Positions 16,945-24,782 of a DNA stretch of 64,000 nucleotides are shown here, piece by piece. Below the pieces are notes generated by a model. It saw nothing but the letters and a program-made list of their open reading frames with translations, made no database searches and was not told the origin of the DNA. Source of the DNA: Rhizohabitans arisaemae. GTDB taxonomy: Bacteria; Actinomycetota; Actinomycetes; Streptosporangiales; Streptosporangiaceae. Position 1 is the stretch's first letter, and every line of letters begins with the position of its first letter. Position numbers and translations under genes: made by a program. The stretch lies in the NCBI RefSeq assembly GCF_025996515.1, contig NZ_BLRH01000035.1:186001-250000 (forward strand), written 5' to 3'.

Positions 16945-18237
16945 ATGACGTTGAGGATTGCGCTGCTCGGCTGTGGCGTGGTCGGGTCCCAGGTGGTCAG
17001 GCTGCTGCGCGAGCAGGCGTCGGACTTGGAGGCCAGGGTCGGGGCACCGCTGGAGCTGGCGGGCATCGCGGTACGGCGCCTGGCGCGGCGCAGGGATGCG
17101 GCGGTACCGGCCGAGCTGCTCACCACGGACGCGCACGAGCTGGTGACCAGGGACGACGTCGACATCGTGGTGGAGGTGATCGGCGGGATCGAGCCCGCCC
17201 GGTCGCTGCTGCTGGCGGCGCTCGGCAAGGGTAAGGCCGTGGTGACGGCGAACAAGGCGCTGCTCGCGGAGGACGGCGCCACCGTCCATCGGGCGGCGCG
17301 GGAGAGCGGGGCGGACCTCTACTTCGAGGCTTCGGTGGCGGGCGCGATCCCGCTGCTGCGTCCGCTCCGGGAATCGCTCGCCGGTGACCATGTGCAGCGG
17401 GTGCTCGGCATCGTTAACGGGACGACCAACTACATCCTCGACAAGATGGACAGTACGGGCGCCTCATTCGCGGACGCCCTGGAGGAGGCGCAGGCGCTGG
17501 GGTACGCCGAGGCCGACCCCACGGCCGACGTGGAGGGCTTCGACGCCGCCGCCAAGGCCGCGATCCTGGCGGGCCTGGCCTTCCACACCCGGGTGACGGC
17601 GGCCGACGTGCACCGGGAGGGGATCGTCGACATCACGGCGGCCGACGTCGCCGGGGCGCGGAGCATGGGCTATGTGATCAAGCTGCTCGCGATCTGCGCC
17701 CGGTCCGAGGACGGGCGTTCGGTGGGTGTCCGGGTCCACCCGGCGATGATCCCGCGGAGCCATCCGCTGGCCGGGGTCGGCGAGGCCTACAACGCGGTCT
17801 TCGTGGAGGCGGAGTCGGCGGGGCGGCTCATGTTCTACGGGGCGGGCGCCGGCGGGGCGCCCACCGCCTCGGCCGTGCTGGGCGACATCGTGGCGGTGGG
17901 GCGGAACCGGCTGGCCGGGACGCGCGGGCCGCAGGAGTCGGTGTACGCCGAGCTGCCGGTGCATCCGATGGGCAACACGGTCACCCGGTACCACATCAGC
18001 CTGGACGTCGCGGACAAGCCCGGTGTGCTCGCGCAGGTCGCACAGGTCTTCGCGGAGCACGACGTCTCGATCCGGACGGTGCGCCAGCAGGGGTACGGCG
18101 ACGACGCGCAGCTGGTGATCGTGACCCATCGGGCGACCGACGCGGCGCTGTCGGCGACGGTGAACCGGCTGCGGGAGATGGACATCGTCCGGGCGGTTGC
18201 GAGCGTCATGCGCGTTGAGGGCGACGATGTCGGATAA
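16945..18237 (+). CDS. hom: Homoserine dehydrogenase
   Basis: Reduces aspartate semialdehyde to homoserine, the branch point to threonine and methionine. 430 aa: NAD(P)-binding GCGVVGSQ (9-16), catalytic-domain hallmarks ASVAGAIPLLRPL and GIVNGTTNYIL, and a C-terminal ACT domain (ISLDVADKPGVLAQVAQVFA) expected to mediate allosteric inhibition by threonine. It starts at ATG 16945 after GGGAG and follows lysA. In many actinobacteria thrC follows directly; here about 4.1 kb of other genes intervene. Confidence 0.97.
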   Translation: MTLRIALLGCGVVGSQVVRLLREQASDLEARVGAPLELAGIAVRRLARRRDAAVPAELLTTDAHELVTRDDVDIVVEVIGGIEPARSLLLAALGKGKAVVTANKALLAEDGATVHRAARESGADLYFEASVAGAIPLLRPLRESLAGDHVQRVLGIVNGTTNYILDKMDSTGASFADALEEAQALGYAEADPTADVEGFDAAAKAAILAGLAFHTRVTAADVHREGIVDITAADVAGARSMGYVIKLLAICARSEDGRSVGVRVHPAMIPRSHPLAGVGEAYNAVFVEAESAGRLMFYGAGAGGAPTASAVLGDIVAVGRNRLAGTRGPQESVYAELPVHPMGNTVTRYHISLDVADKPGVLAQVAQVFAEHDVSIRTVRQQGYGDDAQLVIVTHRATDAALSATVNRLREMDIVRAVASVMRVEGDDVG

Positions 18238-18308
18238 GTGGTCACTGTTTACTAACCGTGACTTTAAGGGAGGATCATCCTAAAGAGTCGGCGATAGTGT
18301 GCTTCTTC

Positions 18309-19166
18309 ATGAGACGCCGACATCTGGTACTGATCACGGTGGGTGCCCTGCTGGGCACCCTGCAAGCCCTCCCCGCGACCGCCGAGCCGTCGGCCACGCC
18401 TGCGGCGGCTCAACCGAGTGCGGTACGGACGGTCGTCGCCTTGACCTTCGACGACGGCACGGCCGATCACGCCAAGGTCGCCCAGATGCTGACCAAGCGC
18501 GGGATGAAGGGCACCTTCTACGTCAACAGCGGTCGGCTCGACCGGCCGGGCCGGCTGACGACCAAGCAGGTGCTCGACATCGCCAAGGCGGGGCACGAGA
18601 TCGGCGGTCACACGGTGAACCACGTCCGGCTGCCCAACCTCAACGAGGTCGACCAGGAGACCGAGATCTGCGAGGACCGCCGCGCGCTGCTCGACCTGGG
18701 GCTGAAGGTGCGCTCGTTCGCCTATCCGTTCGGGGCGTTCGACGAGACCAGCAAGCAACTGGCCATGCAGTGCGGGTACATCACCGCCCGCGGTGTGGGC
18801 GGCGTGCGCACCCCGGCGGGCTGCACGACGTGCCCGGTGACGGAGAAGATCCCGCCCGGCGACTTCGCCTACGTGCGGACCGCGTCGTCGGCGCGTCAGG
18901 GGCGTGGCGCGGACGTCTTCAAGGACGCGGTCGTCCAGACCGAGAGGAACGGCGGCGGTCTCGTCGCGATCGTCTTCCACCGGGTGGACGAGAGCAAGGG
19001 CACCTACGTGACCACTCCCAAGGCCCTCGGCGAGTTCCTGGACTGGTTGCGCGCGCGCAAGTCCAAGGGGACCACGGTGCAGGCGCTCGGCGACGTCGTC
19101 GGGGGCAGGCTCTGGCCCGTCCCCGACGACGTGCGGCACGCCGCTCAGGACCGGGTTCTGCGCTGA
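18309..19166 (+). CDS. Secreted polysaccharide deacetylase (NodB/CE4)
   Basis: 285 aa with an export signal (MRRRHLVLITVGALLG, cleavage near residue 25). The CE4 domain shows motif 1 TFDDG (46-50), motif 2 HTVNH (101-105, the two metal-binding His) and YPFGAFDETS (motif 3). It probably deacetylates an N-acetylglucosamine polymer or peptidoglycan outside the cell. ATG 18309 was chosen for the signal peptide; GTG 18297 is an alternative. Its 3' end overlaps the convergent glycosyltransferase gene by 22 nt. It lies between hom and thrC with two glycosyltransferases, suggesting a surface-glycan role for the insert (inference). Confidence 0.88.
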   Translation: MRRRHLVLITVGALLGTLQALPATAEPSATPAAAQPSAVRTVVALTFDDGTADHAKVAQMLTKRGMKGTFYVNSGRLDRPGRLTTKQVLDIAKAGHEIGGHTVNHVRLPNLNEVDQETEICEDRRALLDLGLKVRSFAYPFGAFDETSKQLAMQCGYITARGVGGVRTPAGCTTCPVTEKIPPGDFAYVRTASSARQGRGADVFKDAVVQTERNGGGLVAIVFHRVDESKGTYVTTPKALGEFLDWLRARKSKGTTVQALGDVVGGRLWPVPDDVRHAAQDRVLR

Positions 19167-20704
19167 AACTCCTTGAGCAGTTCGGTCACCCGCTTGTGGA
19201 GCTGCGGGCTGCCCTTGGCCTGACCTTGGGTGGTCCGCTGCTCCGCCTTACGCTGCCAGGCCCCCGCCTCGGCCTTCCACTTGCCGGCGTCGCGCATCCA
19301 CCGCTCGGCGACCCTCTTCCACATCGCGGACTCATCCGCCTGTGACCAGGGCTTGCGCGCGGTCGCCTGAGGCGCGAAGCCATACTCCTCGCCGTCGACC
19401 CGGGTCGCGCCGAACATGTCGTCGATCGCCCGGTCCAGGTCGTCGCCGCCGACCAGACGGGCCCGGGCCAGGGCGGCGGTCCGCTCCAGCCGGGCCGTCC
19501 GCCCGTTCCCGAGGTCGACGGACACCAGGCCGTACCCGTGCTCCGTCGCCAGGTCGGTCAGCTGCCGCAGGCTGCGGAAGTCGGGGACCCAGCCGGCGGG
19601 GCAGCTCAGGCGGAACGGAACCGGGGTCGGCCCCGGGTCGATCCCCTGGGCGAGCCGCACCCTCCCCTCGTGCTCGTAGGCCGCGTGCAGCATTCGCAGG
19701 TCGAGCAGGGGGTCGTCGAGAAAGGGGCGGCGCTCCCGGGCCCGCAGGATGTTCCACGGCCCGGTGAGGGTGACCCGGACGTCGGGGATCGAGGAGGCGA
19801 GGAACCCGTCCACGGTGGCCGCGGTGTCCTCGTAGTCGGCGGCTTGGACGGCGACCTCCACGTACGGCACCAGCCATTGGCGGTTGGGGTGCCTGCGCCG
19901 CTCGCGGGGGAAGGGGATGCGCTGGGCGATGAACGGGGTGTTCCGCCTGTGGACCTCCTTGCCCCGCCGCTGTATCCGGCTCTCGCCCAGGTGCCAGCAG
20001 CGGGACTCCTGGTCGGGGATGAACACGGCCCCCGCCTGGGCGAGCCGATAGCCGAGTTCGGTGTCGGAACCGAGGTCGAGGGAGGTGTCCATGCCGCCCG
20101 CCGCTTTGAAGAACCGGGCGTGTACCGAGCCGGAGGCCCCGACGTGCAGGCGGTAGGCGTCGTAGTCGGCCCGCCGGAGGTTGTCCGTGCGCTCCAGGAT
20201 GTCCGCCACGCGTCCCATCCGCGACCCGGCTTCGAAGAGCTCGTCGGGGGAGGCGTCGCCGAGGTCGGCGGGGACGAAGCGAAGATGGCCGAGGACCACC
20301 AGGTAGTCGGCGAGATGATGCCAGCGCACCTGCGCCTCGACGTACTCGCGGGAGGGCACGACGTCCGCGTCGAGCCATTGGAGGACCTCGCCGTCGGCGA
20401 GGTCGGCGCCGAACTGCCGGGCGTGCGCGCTGCCCCAGCCGGCGGCGGGGCTCCGTACCAGCCGGGTGCGTTCGGGGACGTGCTCGGGGAGCCGCAGCGG
20501 GGGGTCCGTGCCGTCGTCGACGACGACGACCTCCATGAGACGGCTCGGGTAGGTCTGGCCGGCGAGTCCGGCGAGGGTGCGGTCGAGCTTGTCCTGGTCT
20601 CCGTACGCGGGGACGACCACGGAGACCGAGAGAAGCGGAGTCCACTCACCGACATTTGCTGGCTTGAGGGTCGAATAGTCGTTATGTCGGATACGTGGAT
20701 TCAT
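19145..20704 (-). CDS. Family 2 glycosyltransferase A, with C-terminal helical tail
   Basis: 519-aa GT-A enzyme. Residues 25-130 carry SVSVVVPAYGDQDKLDRTL, VVVVDDGTDPP and the metal-binding DAD in VLQWLDADVV; a second conserved block is GSDTELGYRLAQAGAVF with a following WHLGES. The last 70 residues (AMWKRVAERWMRDAGKWKAE) are charged amphipathic helix. ATG 20704 overlaps the stop of glycosyltransferase B (ATGA); the two are paralogues with a shared N-terminal signature (PRIR.NDY followed by GEW.P). No TM segment, so it probably works on a lipid-linked or surface acceptor at the membrane. Donor unknown. Confidence 0.85.
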   Translation of the reverse strand: MNPRIRHNDYSTLKPANVGEWTPLLSVSVVVPAYGDQDKLDRTLAGLAGQTYPSRLMEVVVVDDGTDPPLRLPEHVPERTRLVRSPAAGWGSAHARQFGADLADGEVLQWLDADVVPSREYVEAQVRWHHLADYLVVLGHLRFVPADLGDASPDELFEAGSRMGRVADILERTDNLRRADYDAYRLHVGASGSVHARFFKAAGGMDTSLDLGSDTELGYRLAQAGAVFIPDQESRCWHLGESRIQRRGKEVHRRNTPFIAQRIPFPRERRRHPNRQWLVPYVEVAVQAADYEDTAATVDGFLASSIPDVRVTLTGPWNILRARERRPFLDDPLLDLRMLHAAYEHEGRVRLAQGIDPGPTPVPFRLSCPAGWVPDFRSLRQLTDLATEHGYGLVSVDLGNGRTARLERTAALARARLVGGDDLDRAIDDMFGATRVDGEEYGFAPQATARKPWSQADESAMWKRVAERWMRDAGKWKAEAGAWQRKAEQRTTQGQAKGSPQLHKRVTELLKEFQRRTRS

Positions 20705-22158
20705 CGGCCGCGCCGCCAGAATGGTTTACGTTCCGACCTTTCATGTCGCTTTCCTGGGTTTTCATCATTTTTCATAGGATTAGTCACTTCAGGAGAGTTT
20801 TCATTCTCGGGGACGGTTACTCGGGTGGAGGGAAGCTCTGCGGATCGGACGCCGTGCACCGCGTCGATCACCGTGTCCAGGGGTTCGCCGGGTTCGCGCA
20901 GGAGCAGGGCCCGGCTCACCGCCGAGGTCCGCTCCAGCCGTACCTCACCGAAGTCGATCACTCCGTCCCGCCGCTCGTCGGCCTCGGCCAGGAGCCGGGG
21001 GAGCAGGCCGGGATCGATCGTCCACCCGGCGGGGCAGATCAGCCGGAACGGGATCGGGGCCGAGACGGGTCCGGGGTCGGAGACGAGGCGGACCCGCCCG
21101 TCGCCGTCGAAGGTCTCGCGGATCAGCCGCAGCTCCAGCCCGGGCTCGTCCACCAGGGGACCGGCCGGGCGGCGCCGGGGATCGGGCCAGGGGGCGACCA
21201 GCGTCAGCCGTACATCCTCCTCGGCGAAGCTCGCCGCCGTGGCCCGTACCTGCTCCGACGTCGCCCCGGTGACGTCCACCACCACGTCCGCCCAGGGCAC
21301 GAGCCAGCGCCGGCCCCGCTCCTTGCGCAGCTCCCGGCGCTGCGGGACGCGGTGGGCGAGGTAGGGCTCGTAGCAGCGGAGCAGCCGCTCGCGCCGTGCG
21401 TCGCGGAGGGCGGGCAGGCCCAGGTGCACGGCCTGGGCGAGCGGCTCGGGGACGAAGGCGGCGCCGGCCTGGGCGAGCCGGAAGGCGAACTCGGTGTCGC
21501 CGCCGAGGATCATCGCCGGGTCGGCCCCGCCGGAGGCGGTGTAGAGCGAGCGGCGCAGCGACATCGTGGGGCCGGTGCAGACGTGGTAGGGGTTGCGCGC
21601 CGACCTGAGCATGTCGAGCTTCTCGATCGTGGCCTCGGTCGAGCTGGCCTTCCCCTGGGTGAGGTCGAAGGCCTTCTCCGGCGCTGGGTACACGTCGTCG
21701 GGGGAGATTCGGTCCGACTCAAATGGCAGGAACCGCTTGTACCCGATGGTGACCAGATACCGCGCCTGGTGCTGCCAGCGCATGAGGGCCTCGAGGTGGG
21801 CGGGGAAGAGGACCATGTCGGCGTCGACCCGCTGGATCACCTCCCCCTCCGAGGCGAGGGCGCCGGTGTGGAAGGCGTGGGCCGAACCCCAGCCGTCCGG
21901 TTCGGCGCGGATGAGCCTGGTGTTCTCCGGGGTCAGGGCGGGGAGACGCAGCGGCGGCTCGGTGCCGTCGTCGACGACCACGACCTCGGTAAGATGAGAA
22001 GGATAACTCTGCGCGGCGAGTGCGGCGAGGGTCAGGTCAAGCTTGTCCTGACCCCCGTAGGCCGGGACGACAACGGAAATCGTCAGACTCGGTTGCCATT
22101 CGCCCAAGGGGGGTGGCTGGAGTAACCCGTAGTCATTGCGACGGATACGAGGCTCCAT
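20701..22158 (-). CDS. Family 2 glycosyltransferase B, paralogue of A
   Basis: 485 aa from ATG 22158, preceded by GGAGA. Same plan as glycosyltransferase A: PRIRRNDYGLL near the N-terminus, ISVVVPAYGGQDKLDLTLA, VVVVDDGTEPP, DAD in QRVDADMVLF, and GGDTEFAFRLAQAGAAF. The C-terminal 40 residues are low-complexity and charged (ERSERKPFWRRGR), and the DNA there (20701-20830) is clearly lower in GC than the rest. It is the upstream partner of the two-gene operon, divergent from thrC. Confidence 0.85.
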   Translation of the reverse strand: MEPRIRRNDYGLLQPPPLGEWQPSLTISVVVPAYGGQDKLDLTLAALAAQSYPSHLTEVVVVDDGTEPPLRLPALTPENTRLIRAEPDGWGSAHAFHTGALASEGEVIQRVDADMVLFPAHLEALMRWQHQARYLVTIGYKRFLPFESDRISPDDVYPAPEKAFDLTQGKASSTEATIEKLDMLRSARNPYHVCTGPTMSLRRSLYTASGGADPAMILGGDTEFAFRLAQAGAAFVPEPLAQAVHLGLPALRDARRERLLRCYEPYLAHRVPQRRELRKERGRRWLVPWADVVVDVTGATSEQVRATAASFAEEDVRLTLVAPWPDPRRRPAGPLVDEPGLELRLIRETFDGDGRVRLVSDPGPVSAPIPFRLICPAGWTIDPGLLPRLLAEADERRDGVIDFGEVRLERTSAVSRALLLREPGEPLDTVIDAVHGVRSAELPSTRVTVPENENSPEVTNPMKNDENPGKRHERSERKPFWRRGR

Positions 22159-22334
22159 AAGCGATTCTCCTGGGCTCGGCGGGTTGTGGTTGACCATATC
22201 TGATGACTTCCGCGTTATCTTGAACGATTGTGATGGAGGTTTGCTGTGAGTCTGGAAATCGGCCGGTTTCCCGTGATCCCGGCCGATGGCCGTACACTCA
22301 TGCGCAACACCGCAGCTAGTTGAGGGGTACGGCG

Positions 22335-23393
22335 ATGGGCAGGGCCTGGCGTGGAGTCATCGAGGAGTATCGTGACCGGCTGCCGGTGACCGAGATGACG
22401 CCGGTCGTCACCATCATGGAGGGCGGGACGCCGCTGGTGCCCGCGCGCCGGGTCTCCGAACTGACCGGGTGCGAGGTTCACCTCAAGGTCGAGGGGGCCA
22501 ACCCCACCGGCAGTTTCAAGGACCGCGGGATGACCATGGCCATCTCCAAGGCCGCCGAGGACGGCGCCAAGGCGGTCATCTGCGCCTCCACCGGGAACAC
22601 CAGCGCCTCGGCCGCCGCGTACGCGGTCCGGGCCGGCATGACCTGTGCGGTCCTGGTGCCCCGTGGCAAGATCGCGATGGGCAAGCTCGCCCAGGCGCTC
22701 GTGCACGGCGCCAGGCTGCTTCAGGTGGACGGCTCGTTCGACGACTGCCTGGAGCTGGCGCGCAAGCTCGCCGAGCACTACCCGGTGGCCTTGGTCAACT
22801 CGGTCAACCCGTTCCGGCTGCAGGGGCAGAAGACCGCCGCCTTCGAGATCGTGGACGCGCTCGGGGACGCCCCCGACGTGCACTGCCTGCCGGTGGGCAA
22901 CGCGGGCAACATCGCGGCCTACTGGATGGGCTACCAGGAGTACGCCGAGTCCGGCCCCGCCACTCAGACCCCGCGCATGCTGGGCTTCCAGGCGAGCGGC
23001 TCGGCGCCGATCGTCAACGGCGCCCCGGTGACCCATCCGCAGACGATCGCCACCGCGATCCGCATCGGCAACCCGGCCTCCTGGGACCTGGCCGTCGCCG
23101 CGCGGGACGAGTCGGGCGGGCAGATCCAGGCGGTGACCGATCGCCAGATCATGAAGGCCTACCGGCTGCTCGCGGCCGAGGAGGGCGTCTTCGTCGAGCT
23201 CGCGTCCGCGGCGAGCGTCGCCGGTCTCCTGCAGGCCGCCGAGCAGGGGCTGGTACGGCCGGGCGAGCGGATCGTCTGCACGGTGACGGGCAACGGCCTG
23301 AAGGACCCGGACTGGGCGATCTCGGGGGCTCCCGCGCCCACCACCATCCCGATCGACGCCGTCGCGGCGGCGACCGCGCTCAAGCTGACCTGA
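22335..23393 (+). CDS. thrC: Threonine synthase
   Basis: PLP enzyme converting O-phosphohomoserine to threonine, 352 aa (short actinobacterial class). PLP Lys is in [11 protein letters not shown]; phosphate-binding loop PVGNAGNI; substrate loop [17 protein letters not shown] 22335 follows GAGGGG. The region upstream (22159-22334) is a divergent promoter region shared with the glycosyltransferase operon; TACACT at 22293 is a possible -10. thrB follows after 109 nt containing a hairpin. Confidence 0.97.
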   Translation: MGRAWRGVIEEYRDRLPVTEMTPVVTIMEGGTPLVPARRVSELTGCEVHLKVEGANPTGSFKDRGMTMAISKAAEDGAKAVICASTGNTSASAAAYAVRAGMTCAVLVPRGKIAMGKLAQALVHGARLLQVDGSFDDCLELARKLAEHYPVALVNSVNPFRLQGQKTAAFEIVDALGDAPDVHCLPVGNAGNIAAYWMGYQEYAESGPATQTPRMLGFQASGSAPIVNGAPVTHPQTIATAIRIGNPASWDLAVAARDESGGQIQAVTDRQIMKAYRLLAAEEGVFVELASAASVAGLLQAAEQGLVRPGERIVCTVTGNGLKDPDWAISGAPAPTTIPIDAVAAATALKLT

Positions 23394-23414
23394 CCCACCG
23401 CACGGCGCGGCGGA

Positions 23415-23437
23415 CCCCGGCGGTGACGACGCCGGGG
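23415..23437 (+). terminator. Hairpin between thrC and thrB
   Basis: Perfect 8-bp stem CCCCGGCG (23415-23422) / CGCCGGGG (23430-23437) with a 7-nt loop, in the 109-nt spacer between thrC and thrB. No T-tract follows, so it may attenuate or stabilise mRNA ends rather than stop transcription fully. Confidence 0.4.
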
Positions 23438-23502
23438 CGTCGACCATGGCCGCCTGCTCCGGGAATCGCCGGTAAAGGGCCGGGCAGGTCTTTTGTGAAA
23501 GG

Positions 23503-24402
23503 ATGTGCACAATCGCGGAAGCACTGATCAAGGTACCGGCGACCAGCGCGAACCTCGGCCCCGGCTTCGACGCGCTCGGGCTCGCGCTGACCCTGTACGA
23601 CGAGGTCACCGTCGAATGGGACGGTCCCGCCGACGGTTTGCGCGTCGAGGTGACCGGGGAGGGCGCCGCCGAGGTGCCCCGGGACGAGACGCACCTGGTG
23701 GTCCGCTCGATGCGGGCCGCGTTCGAGCGCCTGGGCGTGCCCGGGCCCGCCGGACTCACCCTGCGCTGCCACAACCGGATCCCGCACGGCCGCGGCCTCG
23801 GCTCGTCCGCCGCGGCGATCTGTGCCGGTCTGCTCGCGGCGCAGGCCGTCACCGGGGCCGAGTTCGACGTGTTCGCGCTCGCGGCGGAGCTGGAGGGGCA
23901 CCCGGACAACGTGGCCGCCTGCCTGGCCGGCGGGCTGACGATCGCCTGGACCGAGCGCGGGGAGGCGAAGCTGGTACGGCTGACGCCCGATCCGCGGGTG
24001 ATCCCGGTGGTCTGCGTCCCGGCGACCAAGCTCTCCACCCACGAGGCGCGGGGGCTGCTGCCGCAGGTCGTACCGCATCGGGACGCGGCGGTGAACGCCG
24101 GGCGGGCCGCGCTGCTGATCGCCGCGCTCACCTCCCGCCCGGACCTGCTGCCGCCCGCGACGGAGGATCTGCTCCACCAGAACTACCGCTCCTCCGCGAT
24201 GCCGGCGACCGCGGATCTCGTCCGGCGGTTGCGAGAGGAGGGCTTTTCAGCGGTAGTCTCTGGGGCAGGTCCTACCGTCATGGCGTTTACGACAACGGAT
24301 TCATTGGATTCGCTCGCGCCAAAAGTGGGTACTGACTGGCACATCCAGCCACTGAACATCGACCTAAACGGTGCGGTCGTTCAGTTCTCAACGACACGCT
24401 GA
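23503..24402 (+). CDS. thrB: Homoserine kinase
   Basis: GHMP-family kinase phosphorylating homoserine, the substrate-supply step for ThrC. 299 aa: N-terminal VPATSANLGPGFDALGLAL, ATP loop IPHGRGLGSSAAAI and C-terminal VSGAGPTVMAF, all typical. ATG 23503 is close behind an AAAGG. Completes the homoserine-to-threonine pair with thrC and is followed by the rho leader, as in other actinobacteria. Confidence 0.96.
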   Translation: MCTIAEALIKVPATSANLGPGFDALGLALTLYDEVTVEWDGPADGLRVEVTGEGAAEVPRDETHLVVRSMRAAFERLGVPGPAGLTLRCHNRIPHGRGLGSSAAAICAGLLAAQAVTGAEFDVFALAAELEGHPDNVAACLAGGLTIAWTERGEAKLVRLTPDPRVIPVVCVPATKLSTHEARGLLPQVVPHRDAAVNAGRAALLIAALTSRPDLLPPATEDLLHQNYRSSAMPATADLVRRLREEGFSAVVSGAGPTVMAFTTTDSLDSLAPKVGTDWHIQPLNIDLNGAVVQFSTTR

Positions 24403-24781
24403 AACCTCTTCGACCTCCAGGGAATAGCTGTGTGCGCTGGTGATGTTAGGCTGATAGCCGCACCAGATGCCCCCGTGTTGGGTGCACGCTCGTTAGTCAT
24501 CCTTCGCCGGATCTGCCCTCGTGTCGCCACATGCCAGCGACACGGCGCACCGCGACGGTGGCTCCCCACATCCTCGATGTGGGCCTGCGAGCGAATCGTC
24601 CCGGCATCTCGCTGGATGTGTTACCCGGATGTCTCAGCAGTGTCGAGGATGCGGTTGACATCACCGAGTTCAAAACACCGCGGAGTTCCGCGGATCCCGA
24701 CCCGGTTCGTTCCCGCCGGGTCGCATCACCGGGACGCCTGGCCGGGTCAGGCCGGCGCCCGTTCCCTGGGAAGGACCCTTA
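24403..24781 (+). promoter_or_regulatory. Long structured rho leader
   Basis: 379 nt without a recognised gene. Near the start TAGGCT (24445-24450) could be a -10 element. Before the rho start are three successive hairpins: CCGCGG-AGTT-CCGCGG (24678-24693), CGACCCGG/CCGGGTCG (24698-24705 and 24716-24723, perfect 8 bp), and a GGGACGCC..GGCC/GGCC..GCGCCC stem with bulges ending near 24760. The ribosome site GGGAAGGA follows directly. Bacterial rho genes are often autoregulated by termination in the leader (established for E. coli); this leader would suit that, by inference. Confidence 0.5.
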
Positions 24782-24782
24782 G
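24531..24782 (+). CDS. Possible rho leader ORF, 83 codons
   Basis: Open frame starting [18 protein letters not shown]; its TAG (24780-24782) overlaps the G of the rho GTG start (TAGTG). Third-position G/C is only moderate, it contains a TTA codon, and it has no good ribosome site, so it may be chance. Overlap with the rho start would allow translational coupling. No homologue recognised. Confidence 0.25.
   Translation: MPATRRTATVAPHILDVGLRANRPGISLDVLPGCLSSVEDAVDITEFKTPRSSADPDPVRSRRVASPGRLAGSGRRPFPGKDP

Noticed and set aside
10901-22158. Natural-product gene cluster suggested by amide-forming enzyme and glycosyltransferases
   Set aside because: No polyketide, peptide or RiPP core gene, and the interval is filled with lysine/threonine genes.
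24655-24660. TTGACA hexamer as a rho -35 box
   Set aside because: No -10-like hexamer lies 16-19 bp downstream; that stretch is the CCGCGG hairpin.
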